In this document: positions 1 to 27,600 of the stretch, in pieces
Layout of the letters: the number at the start of each line of letters is the position of its first letter
Numbering within the stretch: the stretch's first letter is position 1
From: Lateolabrax maculatus
Taxonomy: Eukaryota; Chordata; Actinopteri; Acropomatiformes; Lateolabracidae
Length of the DNA stretch: 64,000 nucleotides
Direction of reading: 5' to 3'
Assembly: GCA_031216445.1 (NCBI GenBank)
Contig: CM062214.1
Span: 16,026,001-16,090,000 of the forward strand
The notes under the pieces: generated by a model
The model's database searches: none
The model's input: only the letters and a program-made list of their open reading frames with translations
What the model was told of the DNA's origin: nothing
Translations under genes and position numbers: made by a program

Positions 1-1314
1 CTTTCATAGCTTTATCAGCAGTGCATTCCTCATTATTGTTGTTTTCTTTAATGGTACATTGGTTAGTTTGGACGGCTGTCCCTGAAATGGCTTTGAGTAG
101 AACTTGAGGTCAAAAACAAAGGAGTTTGGAGTATTTGTAGTTGGCATATTCCCTTAGAGTCGGTCCAGATTTGGTTTTGACAGCAATGATTGCGGACCTC
201 AGCCACTTCGCAGAGTATCATAACTGAAGTGTTTAGACTGAGCTATAAGAGGACTTTGTCCTTAATCGCATTTGTATAAAGTATAATTTTCTGCAATCAA
301 GGTTTCTTAATGATACTCTATTAAGCATTTGTGGGGTTTTTTTAGCTTTAAAAGTAATGAGATTTTTATATTGCTGTTCTTGGAAGCAAATGAGAAAGCT
401 TTTTTAAGATCTTGATTCTGGACAAAGGGAAAACAAGGCAGCAGCCAATGCCACCTGTGCAAACAAGGCCCCTCTGGTAAAAGATCTGCATTAGCAGAGC
501 TCTCTGTTGGGTACATTGCTCTCGCTAGAGCAAATAAAACTGTCTGGTTATTTCCATCTTCATTCGGATGGAGGGATAATAGAGGCATTTTTCTTTTGTT
601 TGTTTTCATTAAAAACTTAAAGGATCCAAGACAAAAACAGAAGTTAATGTAGGTTGGGAAATGTTAGCAGAGGATGGGGGGAACTGAGACAGGGCCGGTG
701 CAGCAGATGAATTGTTGAGCTTATAGAGCATTCTGTGGACTCTCCTCTGTCCCGAGCGGGCGGACATCAGAGTCCCTAGTATCGCTGCTCTGACAGTGGC
801 TCATTGGTGTCCTGATGAAACCAAGCTCGCAGAGTCCTGACCAGTCTCACTTAATTAGCTGCAGAGTATATCGCTCTGTCCTGGCCCGACGCCACTCCCT
901 GGAGCATAGTTCTGGGGTTCACAGGCAGGTTTTTCAGCGCTATGAATGGATCGTCTTTGTGTCTGCAAACTGAGGCCTGATTTTACATGGCCGAGACTCA
1001 TGTTTTTTGAGGGCGTTTACCTTGGCCTCCCCCATGTTGAGCCAGTGCTGAAATGTGACACTTAAGTGGGGTGGTGGGGTAGATGGCACATATTGCACAA
1101 ACTTGTTCTTAATTCAAAAGTATAAGCACTTCCTTATTTAAAAAAAAAAAATCTGATGTTTACATTTCCTGCAGTTTACAAGGATTCTGTATGTGACCAG
1201 AAAAACACAGCAGCTCATGACTGCATGCTTGCATTTGTGAGAATCTTACACATGTGATCATTTATGCCGGATGTTGATGAGACTCTCTTTTTTTTTTGTT
1301 CTGTCTTCCTGCAG
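1..1314 (+). other. rgma: Last intron of rgma (partial)
   Basis: This stretch precedes the last rgma exon and ends in a long pyrimidine tract and the acceptor CTTCCTGCAG at 1305-1314. I see no other exon in it on either strand. The open frames at 307-609 and 1215-1510 on the minus strand have no family signature and the latter lie antisense to the rgma exon border. The donor and earlier rgma exons are to the left of the window. Confidence 0.7.
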
Positions 1315-2019
1315 CTGACAATCATCTTCAAGAATTTCCAGGAATGTGTGGACCAGAAGATGTACCACGCAGAGACGGATGAGCTGCCGGCTGCTTTCGC
1401 AGATGGCTCCAAGAACGGAGGAGATCGGCACGGAGCGAACACCCTGCGTGTTGTGGAGAAGGTTCCCGGGCAGCATGTGGAGATTCAGGCCAGGTACATT
1501 GGAACAACAATAGTAGTCCGGCAGGTTGGCCGCTACTTGACCTTTGCCGTGCGGATGCCCGAAGAAGTTGTGAACTCTGTGGAGGAAGGTGATAACCAGG
1601 ACTTGTACCTGTGTCTTCACGGCTGTCCTGCCAACCAGCGCATCGACTTCAGGAACTTCAGGGCTCGAGCAGCGGAGGCCCAGAGCGCAGGCAGGACCAG
1701 GAGCGACGCTGGGGCACAAGGCTTCACCTACCAGTCTGCCAAGGCCAAGTGCAAAGAGCGGCTCCCAGTGGAGGACCTGTACTTTCAGTCCTGCGTGTTT
1801 GACCTCCTCTCCTCTGGAGACATAAACTTCACCATGGCAGCCTACTACGCCTTTGAGGATGTAAAAATGCTCCACTCAAATAGCAAAAGATACCACATCT
1901 TTGAAAAGGATTCGTTTATGAGCAGTGCAGCACAGAGGGGCAAAGATTTTCTTTCACTCTTCCTCCTCAACCTCCTCGCTCTCTTATTGTGGATTGAGTG
2001 TTGCACAGTTCATCTATAG
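1315..2019 (+). CDS. rgma: Repulsive guidance molecule A, last coding exon (partial gene)
   Basis: This exon encodes the C-terminal 234 residues of RGMa, a GPI-anchored cell-surface protein that binds neogenin and acts as a BMP co-receptor in axon guidance and neural-tube development. It starts in phase 0 with LTIIFKNFQECVDQK right after the acceptor and runs through the RGM C-terminal domain, including RYIGTTIVVRQVGRYLTF and FAVRMPEEVV, to a TAG stop at 2017-2019. The final residues form a hydrophobic tail (FLSLFLLNLLALLLW) preceded by small residues (MSSAAQ), as expected for a GPI attachment signal. The wording of the RGM block is closer to RGMa than to RGMb or hemojuvelin, from memory, and the neighbour chd2 is the known partner of RGMA. 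The signal peptide, RGD region and autocleavage site lie in exons outside the window. Confidence 0.95.
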   Translation: MTIIFKNFQECVDQKMYHAETDELPAAFADGSKNGGDRHGANTLRVVEKVPGQHVEIQARYIGTTIVVRQVGRYLTFAVRMPEEVVNSVEEGDNQDLYLCLHGCPANQRIDFRNFRARAAEAQSAGRTRSDAGAQGFTYQSAKAKCKERLPVEDLYFQSCVFDLLSSGDINFTMAAYYAFEDVKMLHSNSKRYHIFEKDSFMSSAAQRGKDFLSLFLLNLLALLLWIECCTVHL

Positions 2020-4935
2020 TCCCTTTTACAACAGTATCCTCATGGTGTATCTGTCAGTGAGTGTTAGACTACCATCGCTGTGTCGTACCTTGGCTCCTCT
2101 CTGGCTCCGTGACGTGATCGGTGGCTTGCCAGTGGGGTCATCCCAGCCCTGAGTCTCATTTTAGTTGTATTGTCACGTCTTGACCTCAGTCTAATGACAA
2201 GGCGGAGTTCACCGTGCACCCACCTGTCATCACATGTATTTAGCTGGTTCATAGGGACTGGTCTTTGAAGAGAGCAGCGGTGAGAGAGCCCAGCTACTCC
2301 GGAGCTCAGGATATCCACCTGGGATTAAATCCCACATTCTCACCGGGGCTGCATGCCTATGGGAAGCCGGACAAGATGATCTTTTGCAGAAAGAGGAGTT
2401 TGCTGATCCTCCCTTCCCTGATCCCCTCACTGGTGCCAAGCCAGTGAAGCTCTCTGTGGCTCATGTGGCCAAGCGAGAGGACCTGACAGGGGCTTTTGTT
2501 AACCTAAGGCCAGAAGCAGCTCTATGTTTGATTAGTTTCCAGCTTTGGAAAAGCCTGGGCCTTTTTGGAGGAAGCACTCAGCCAAAAGGATGTCAGAGCA
2601 GCGTCTCCAGTTGTCTACTGTGGAGATTAATGGGTCATATTGTTAGGTTGCGTGTGTGTGTGTATGTGCGTGTGTGTGCGCATTAGTACAATATGTGTGC
2701 AGAATTTAGTGTCTGTGGTTAATTTTGTGTGTTTGTGGGTGCAGGAGTTCCCAGAAATGAGATAACGAACCTCCAGTGGGAGAAATCTTTCCCACGTCTT
2801 TATGTTGCACCCAGATTTTCAGAAAAAGAAAAGACACGGCGCTCCGCAGTCTGTTAAAGTGGACTCCATCAGCCAAGTAGCAAATCCCAAAAGGGACCTG
2901 ATAAAAATACTCTTTTCATCTGTACGTCATTCTCAGTGTCACACAGCCGTTAACTCCCATTGTTTGAGCTGACATGTTGATCAGACAGTGTTTGTATTTT
3001 AAGTCTGTAATGTGAATGTAGCTAACACGAAAGCAAAAGAACAACCTTTAGTCAAGGGCACTCGGAGTGTTTACAGAATTTAGATCAACCAGTCAAACTA
3101 GGACACCTCTTCGGTAGCATTTTGCGAATTTAACTCCATTTCAAGTCTCACTTGTCGCCAGCAGTGGTGTAGATACTGTTAGTAGCTGTAAAGACGTCAC
3201 CCCCTAGTCAGCTTAGCATTTTATAGACTACCAGTGTGCTGACCTGACTGTGGCTTAGTGCGTAAATGATAAGCATATGTCTGTAGACGTGATTTCATGG
3301 CTTAAGTCATTGCCAAAGAACAAGCCTTTGTGCCAACATTTTCCCCAACAACTGAATTTTCATCTTTCAGTCGTAAGCAGTTCACATTAGGGGGATTCTT
3401 AGTTGTATATAACTTGTGTTTGTGGGTGAAAAATTACAGTAACGCACTATAAAGCATTTGTTTGAGTTTTTGCAGTCTCACCTTTGCTTTTCTTGTGTTT
3501 CATGACACAACACTTCTTGCTACGAGAGGTTTCCATTTGAACTTTGGCTCTTGGCTGCAGTATCTGGTAATGTGTAAGTCATCCCTGTAGATACTGTTAC
3601 TACTCGGGCACAGTTTTACGGTCATTTATCCTCTACACTGAAGTATTTGGCAGGCCTACTGCTATTTGGAATATGTATTGGTGCAGCAACAAAAAAAATC
3701 ATACAAACAAATGATTGTAATGTTGAATCTTGTGTTAATAGATGTAATTTGTATTGTGAGTTTTCCAGTATATGGTTCTACATGTTTAATGTGAGATTGT
3801 ACATATATTTTGTGAGTTGTTGAGTTTAAATTTGTATATTACCAGTTGTGTTCTGAATTTATCACTCCAGTTTTTGTACATCAGATGTTTTGGTGAATGT
3901 GAACCTTTCTTTTTGTTATTTGAAAAGGGAATTTTTGCAAAAACATGAACACCACAGAACAAAATCTATACTAAATACAGTATACTCACCTAGTCTCTGT
4001 GGAGGAAGTGATACAATGCTGGATATCATCACTTTTCGCCTATTTGGTCTTACATTAAATAAAAAATCCTAAATGCAGTTCACCTTCTCTAAAAAAGGAA
4101 TGTAGGAACATGTTGTGGGGTGTTCATGTTTTTGAATTTAAAGCACTTTATGTTTTCGTTTTCATTTAGCTCTTATTTTGTTTGAAATTCTGTCAGACTT
4201 GTACTGGTTAAAAAGATTTTTAAAAAATAGCTGAATGGGAAATGCCAGAAAGATCAAACTGTGTTTGTATGTAAACAAATGTTGTGCCACATGCCAGCTG
4301 TTTATAATGTAAATTATTTATTGAATAAAACAAAATGTCTTGTTCACAAGGTGCCCTCTTGTCTTATTCGTGTTGCTGTGAGAGCATTTTTTGAAAATCT
4401 CAGTGTGTGTTTTCTGGCCCAAAATCTGTGGTGTTTGACTGCCCCCTGCTGTAAAGATGTAGGGCTTAACATGAGCAGATGTTTGTGGCAAGACTTCTCA
4501 AGAAGGATCCTAAACTTTGAGTTAAAGGTCAAAAAAAAAATCTTAGAAAAAAGTAAATTTATTAAAGCTTAGTGTATTTCTTCAGTGCAGACAAACGTTA
4601 TAAAATGAGGACTCAACCCACAATCTTCTCCCTCAAGACCTGAATCAGCCAATAGCGGACCTGCAAAGGTGTCGCATCATGATAGCTTCATGCACAGCTT
4701 GACATGATTAAGACATTATATCCAAGATGATATATACTTCAGTAAATTGTAGCATGCAAGAGGAAAGTTTATATATAAGATAATTCCCCTACAGTTATGT
4801 TGACAGTATCAATATATGCTACTTGAGATATTAGGCATTACCATTTTCAAAAAAATAGTTAAAGGATATAGCAACTATTTTTAGTGAGAACAATTTGTGG
4901 ATGTTTTTCAAATAAATGCTTGTTTTTCTAATTTT
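2020..4935 (+). other. rgma: rgma 3' UTR with alternative poly(A) signals
   Basis: After the stop the sequence is AT-rich and lacks convincing coding frames. Candidate poly(A) hexamers AATAAA occur at about 4058-4063, at 4324-4329 (followed by TGTCTTGTTC) and at 4911-4916 (followed by a long T-rich stretch). The last would give a 3' UTR of about 2.9 kb. A short TG-rich tract lies at 2648-2680. The extent of the UTR is inferred from the hexamers only. Confidence 0.55.
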
Positions 4936-5224
4936 AAATTCTGCTTTGATTTTGTCTTTCAAACTCACCAGAATTATTGAACAGCTCAGCTCAGCTAATC
5001 ATGAAAATTAAACTTTTTTTCTAATTAATATAGATGTGGCAAATGTGAACATCTGGAAGAATCACACTAACATGAGCAGAGTTTAACACTTTATACATAC
5101 CTGCCTGAAAATGTATTCAATGTCTTTGCAAAAAAAAAAGACTGATGATGCAATTATGATAATGAAATGCATTGATCAGATAGATTTTAATCAAGTCTGC
5201 CATGAGGAAATGAAAGAAAGAAAA
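4936..5224. other. Gap between convergent rgma and chd2 3' ends
   Basis: Roughly 290 bases separate the most distal rgma poly(A) signal from the proposed chd2 cleavage site. The sequence is AT-rich with no gene. Transcripts from the two strands would end tail to tail here. Confidence 0.5.
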
Positions 5225-6923
5225 ACTTTCATTGTGTAACAAAGTTTATTACATATGTCCAAACATATGTACAGCACATTTCTCATGAAGAGTGGTTTTG
5301 TCACAAATATAAATTATTTAGACTTTCTTAAAGAACATATGATACAGGAACTGTAGCTTGCTTAATGTGGAAGAAAAGATGTGCTGGCTGTTCACTGTAA
5401 CAGGTCGGTTAAGTGCTCTGGACGAAACACACATGACTTCTGTATAGTAATGTTTATATTTCCCCCTCAAATCACTCTCTTGGAAGCCACAGAACCACAT
5501 GATGATTACCAGAATACATGGTCCCTTCACCTGTTCTCACTGAATTATCACTTAGTCATTCAGATCCAGTTCCTTAAGATGTGACTGTAATACTACGCAT
5601 CCTGCCTGTGTTAGACCCCATTACTGTCCATGAACCAATATACAGTATGATAATACACACATAAATAAGGCACAAATGGAGAAGCATAAAAGAAAAAAAC
5701 AATTGCAGGGCCAGCGCAGGACCAGATTTGGCACAGGAAAAGAGTGACCAAAAGGTAATAAACATAATGAAATGTCATCAGCAACTTCCTGATTAACCAT
5801 TTACAACCGCCCAGCAACAATCTGTGAATCAGAAATATTGCAAAATCATAGATTAGGAAAGAAAATGTTTTATCACGTAGTATTTTCAGACATAATTGAG
5901 TACTTACATACAGCAGGTGGAAAGATGAGTGAATTAATGAAACTACACAGAAGTACCATTCTTAACCATCATAATACTGACAAGCAAAAATAAAGGATTG
6001 TTCTAAGTCATAGTGTTATGAACCTTTGCACAAGTTGTTGCAATAAATACTGCTGACAAAGTTTCCATTTCATTGGGCCAACTAAAAGGAAGGTGGTTAA
6101 AGTGAACAAAGCAAGAGGATTGCAATGATTTATTTAGCTACACAATTACTGAAATAATGATTATTTGTACACATGAGAAATATGAATTTGCTAAAACCTT
6201 TTCAAACTGTCTGTTGAGTGTTAAGAGGAAACATACTTGATTGATCATTCAAATTTCAAAAGAATTACGCCGTCCCGTCACACCACCATCTTAACCCACA
6301 TGGTGACACCATGATTCAGTTCAGCTACATGTGTTCAAGATAAACATTTTGAAAGTGCGGATGATAACACATTACACATTCTTTTGTATTGAAATCTTCT
6401 AATGACATCATTTGCGAGACATAAAGCTAAACACAAAAAAAAAACATAAAAAAAAATAATGTCCATGTCATGCTCCCTTTGGGAATAATCCCATACATTT
6501 TCCATTCAAAAAGGCCAAAACCTTCAGGCACTTTTAGGATTGAGATCAGTCTTCAGTTCATGTATCCTAAATTCTCCTTAGATAATAGTCCATGGGACTA
6601 AGCATCCATCAGCGCTCCACTCAGTCTTAGTCATGGTTGACTGATCGAGTCAATTCATTTAAATAGAGATGCTTGTTTCAGTTTCTTTTTTTTCATCATG
6701 AAGATGACAGGAAGAAACTTCTTCCCTCAGGGCACAAATCATTCACAGCCACAGTCACTGGGGGAAAAAGAGCAAAATTGTTTTGCTGGTAAAGAGGGTA
6801 CATGTTGATTCCCTTTCCAACTGTGAGCTTATGATTGGCGAGTCCAGACGTGTCCATCAGCAGCATGTGGCTTTGACTCTGGACATAACATCAGTTTCTT
6901 TGCCACTTAGCACGGGCCTACTT
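5225..6923 (-). other. chd2: chd2 3' UTR
   Basis: This AT-rich stretch follows the chd2 TAA stop on the minus strand and has no splice-bounded coding frame. AATAAA on the minus strand occurs at 6129-6134 and at 5245-5250; the latter is followed about 20 nt on by CACAATGAAAG and would end the transcript near 5225. That gives a UTR of about 1.7 kb. The end point is inferred. Confidence 0.55.
5245..5250 (-). terminator. chd2: Candidate distal poly(A) signal of chd2
   Basis: The hexamer AATAAA on the minus strand, with a T-rich flank downstream. It is the last such hexamer before the oppositely oriented rgma 3' end, so it is the likely distal site. Confidence 0.45.
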
Positions 6924-23068
<16,145 letters not shown>

Positions 23069-23077
23069 CGTAGTATC

Positions 23078-23628
23078 CTGAAAATCTTTTGCTAGGATGA
23101 TCTTTTGTCCTGGTATTTACTGTCAAAAAGTTAGAGGAAGCATGAACTATCATACAAGTCCCATAAGACTGCCTTTGCTCAGGTGGCAGTAAAAAGCCAG
23201 GCGGTGCGACGAGTTAGGAAAAAGGCATTATATCGAAAAATTTGAGGATCATTATATACATCGATAAGTTAAATATAGCCGGAAAAAATGACAGGTGCTG
23301 CTACAATAAGTTAAATATCCAACGTATGTCTTTCAATATAGTCCACGGATCAAGCCGCATGCAATTAATTGTAACTGCGTCATCACATGAAGGATTAGAA
23401 AAATAAGATTTAAGGATGAGAAAATCAGTAAATTATGCACTACACAATGTAAACAGACCAATTCAAAGTGAAGAAAGGTGGTAACCTTTAAATGAACTAT
23501 TAGATTCACGTTCGCTATATCACAGCCGTTTTTGCCCGACTCGAATAAAAACAACAAACTGTAAAAATAACATCTCAACATTAAATTACAAAAAAGAGGC
23601 TTGTTTCAAAAAGCTCGAAGGCCTTTAC
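23078..23628 (-). other. chd2: chd2 first intron (5' UTR intron, proposed)
   Basis: The acceptor TTTTCAG at 23078-23084 opens the exon with the start codon, which has only 9 nt of leader (23069-23077). A leader exon must therefore lie further right; the best donor in the CpG-rich region is ACT then GTAAAG at 23628-23623. The intron is AT-rich and holds nothing else that I recognise. Confidence 0.5.
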
Positions 23629-23940
23629 AGTCTTCATCTGCTGTCAGAGTCAGAGCGACAGAGGCGAGCAGCACACTAAAAATGGAGGCGCGCCATGGCT
23701 GCCAGAGCTCAGTATGGAAAACAACGACAAGCACTCCCCCAGCACGGGCGGCTCGTACGGCTCGACAAACCGGCCCAAAAACCACACAAAACGCTCAAAT
23801 CCCCGTTAAAACACCGATCGTGCGATCACGGCGCTTAAATTTCCGTCAGAATCAAGCGGTCCCGGTCGAAAAACAAACAAGAGAAACGGTCTGACGAAAG
23901 CCCATGGCACCCTTCCCAAGGCTCAGCCGCCATCTAGAGC
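23629..23940 (-). promoter_or_regulatory. chd2: chd2 promoter and proposed 5' UTR exon, CpG-rich
   Basis: This 310-bp stretch is much richer in CpG than its AT-rich surroundings. On the minus strand it carries AGATGGCGGC (plus strand 23926-23935), a YY1-type motif often found at the start of housekeeping transcripts, so transcription probably begins close to 23935. The proposed leader exon runs to the donor at 23628. It contains two short upstream ORFs in strong context (starts at 23905 and 23696). TSS and donor are inferred. Confidence 0.55.
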
Positions 23941-24186
23941 TCCTTCCTAGCTCTGAAAGCTTTGCCTTTGATTGACGTTATTTTCCATTTACCCAACACT
24001 CAGGTGATATTTAAGTCCCACCCCTTTTATAATGTTTTAAATGTGCTTTTATAAAAACATAAATTTTCCACCCCAGGACACAAGCTTTAAGTTGAAATAT
24101 TTTTCCCCCAGTTCATAAAAAGGTAAGAATACAGAGAGGTTGTAAAAGTGTTTAGTTGTTTTTTTTTTTTTGCACCACTTGCATCA

Positions 24187-24205
24187 CTTCCTGCCAGACA
24201 GGAAG
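24187..24205. promoter_or_regulatory. Inverted pair of ETS-type motifs upstream of chd2
   Basis: CTTCCTG and CAGGAAG form a perfect 7-bp inverted pair separated by CCAGA, 250 bp upstream of the proposed chd2 start and in the gap between the upstream ncRNA 3' end and chd2. ETS factors bind GGAA cores; occupancy here is inference. Confidence 0.35.
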
Positions 24206-24684
24206 AAGGACAACCAGGAGCCATTTTAGAGAGCCACTGGAAACCATTTCTGTTCACAGCAAAACCTTTTTAAATACTTGCAGTGTATCTAACAATGAGT
24301 GTATTCTTCAATAGTTTATATTAGGTTAGAAAATGTTTTCCAGTGGGTCTAAACTAAAGCACAAGCGTGCATTTTCATCCGTTTTCCCTTAATATAGTAA
24401 TAATTTCTTTGTAAAGCAACACCCGAAAAAGAGAGCATTACGTAAGAAGATTCATCAACCCAATACGAAGCTTAAGCACTTGCGCTAGTTTATAAATTAC
24501 ATGGAGAAATCTTGGATTAGTGACAAAACATCAGTGCTAATCAAATTAATTTGTTTTATGGATTAGCTGAAATAGTGAAAGCAACAGCCGAGCTAATGGA
24601 CTTAAACGTTATCAAAATATTACGCCAAATGTTTTCTTGTGATTTTTCTTGTTAATTAGCTAATGAAACAAAGCCAGGAAAAAA

Positions 24685-27600
24685 ATACGAGGACATACAC
24701 TTTATTTAAAGACAACATTTGAATATCAAATGTACAAAGGCTGGTTTTGTGTTTCCCAAAAAACAACAGTGTTAATTTTTCAACAAGTCCACTATACAGC
24801 AAGCGACGGTGTTCCAGTGTCCATGTTGTCGTAAAAAAATAAAAATCCAAACGTCAAAGTCCAAAAAAAGTTTCATCTTGTCAAAATTTGGCTAACTGCC
24901 AAATGACTTGCCATCTTCACGTTAAACAACGCTGTCTCCACTTCAGCAATATCCAGTTGAATGGGGTCTTGATAGGATAAAAAAAGAAGGAAAAGTTGTA
25001 AGCCCACAGTGCATCTGAAACGAGTAATGATTCACTGTCCAGCAGTTAAAGACGGCATGCTGAACTAAACGTTTAAAAGTAAAAGTTTACTAAAACTAAA
25101 ATTAAGACAGTTTAAAACATACATAGCTAGCTTTCAGTTGCGTCAGCTAGCATTGCGCAAGTGCACGTTACTCTGAAATATGAGAAAATACACAGTTATT
25201 AAAATGTTTTAACAAAGTTGCTATTCTCGTTAATTGTAATTAAACGTCATCATATCGACATAATGCGTATAGAACGCAAACTAGAGATTGGAGAGATCTT
25301 TGTAGTCCGGCGTCATAACTGTTACTCGTTTTTTATCAAAGCTGCTGAAATAACATCTTACAGCCAAACTTTGATGTAAACTACTCCAATACGACATTCA
25401 ATACAACTTTTTATGCATAACATGAAATAAATAAAAATACTTAGCAGAAGCTTATGGGAACTTTTAGTTTGAAATTATACAGTGATAAGTGCAAAAAGCT
25501 ATACTGATACTGTTAAGTTCTGTCACATTTTAGCAGTGCTCTGAATTGAGGTATTGTATGTTGAATCGCAAGTAATCCGCAAAATGAATTCCGAGTTGAG
25601 TGAATGCTCTGACTATTAGAAAAAACATTCATCAGCTGACCACAAGGGATATGACGAGTCTAGAGTTAGAGCCTTATTCACACCATGCGTTATGCATTGA
25701 ACTTTATTACGCAATTAGGCAACAACAGTAACGTTTAAAAAAAATTGCGATCAAAACAACAAAACACTGGCATGTGAGCAAACAATGCTGTATGCAAATT
25801 AAGATCCACTGGCTGAATTGACAGAATGATAACCAGAGTCACCAAGTGAAGACATAACTGACCAACAGATGGACAACATATTGGCACCCAATAACTTTTA
25901 AAGCAACCCTTCAAACAATGGCAATTGTCATACATTTAGGTTACTGTTAAAAATCAGAACAAACTGTAGCGCTTAAAGTGTTGAAATACGCCAGTAAAAT
26001 AAAGCTAATTGTGACTCGGTATTGGTCATGTTTTCAACCTTTGAGGCCACAAAACTATCCAGAGATTTTTGCAAAAAAGGACAATATAGGAACTCTTGAA
26101 GAAATGTGGCCTTTTTTTCTTTAAAGTTCCAACAGGACGCAACACAGCTGATGTCCACATAAAGCCACAGTAAAAATAGCTTACATTATTATCAATAATG
26201 AAAGTAGCCACATGATGAAAATTGTTATACATGTACTACCGTAAAGTTACCTTTACACGCCCAATGTCAGCTAGGATTGGCTCCAGCATCCCCGCGACCC
26301 TCTAAGGATTAGCGGTATAGATAAAAGGAATGGATCGAACTTATCCTCTGTTGCTTGTACTTTACCTGCTTCAACATCTAGGTATTTTAGTAGCCTTTAG
26401 AACTAAGAGTGAGTGGCAGCAATAAATATTCCATCTAAATGTTGGGAATGTCTGCTTTAAATAGAAGCAGGGTATCCTCAAGCCGAATGGGATGTAAGGA
26501 AAATATAATATCTATAAAGTTACATTTTCTATTCATTATATTAATGAGCTCAGAAAGAATAAATACTCAGGTCAAACATGAAAAACTTACAGAGCTGTCT
26601 TCTTTCTCTTCAAAATTCGAAAACGTCACACCAGTCCATGTCTCCGCTGTGGAAGAGATAAGGAACAATGAATCATACCCATGTTGACATGCTTCAGATG
26701 TACACCGAAATAGTAAATAAATGGACCACTCAATGTGGCTAGCTTTAACTGCTTTGAAGCATTTGGTTCACTTGACTTAGATGAGAAAAACTACTGTTTC
26801 CAGCAATCAATCATTTGAATGTGAGGAATGAGTTTCTCAGAGAAAATGCCAGGTCCTCTCAAACCTTTACAGTAATTACTTTTAATAGGTGCTGTTCCGA
26901 AAATTGATTGAAAGGATAAGGAAAACAGACTACCTAGTACAGATACTGTACTTCTTTTTCAGGACAAAATACAATGTCTGTGGAACATGGTCTGTGAAGC
27001 ACCCTGCATTTTTATCTAAGGCGGGTGTAGAAACAAACATTCATCACTGTGTGTTGGGCTGACTGTTCTTGGGCTGTGTGGTGCATTGATGTGCTCTTGG
27101 GAAACTCGAGCATCTCAAGAGTTGTTTTTTGAGAGCAAAATTAAAACTTTTTTTTTTTTTTTTTAACAATATTGTAAAATTCTACCAAATTCTTATCAAA
27201 CTAAGTTAATAATATTGCAAACTGTATCGTTTGGACCTTTATGTCCTTTTTGGTGGATTTCTAGCCATGGGCTTTTCTACAGACTCTTTTCTAAAGCTAC
27301 ATCTTCTATACTTTAGAGAAAAAAACTTAAAAAGGAGATCCAAAACATTTGAAGAGGGCGGACAAAAAAAATTGCTCCTCTGTGTTCAGAGCAATTTGTT
27401 ATATGGATAAGCCATGTCTATCGAAAATAACCAACGATACATCTTTAGATAATTTCAGATTTTATCTTACTCATTTAACATGGACTATAAATTTGTGTAT
27501 ACGTTTTTGAATATGCATAATTGTCACATTACAAGCTAAACGTATTGATCACTGCTATTGTTCTAGGATGTTCATACTGGTGCATTCCTAATTTCAAGAA

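Noticed and set aside
1258..1875. 205-codon minus-strand frame
   Set aside because: Shadow of the rgma exon, which has a clear family match on the plus strand.
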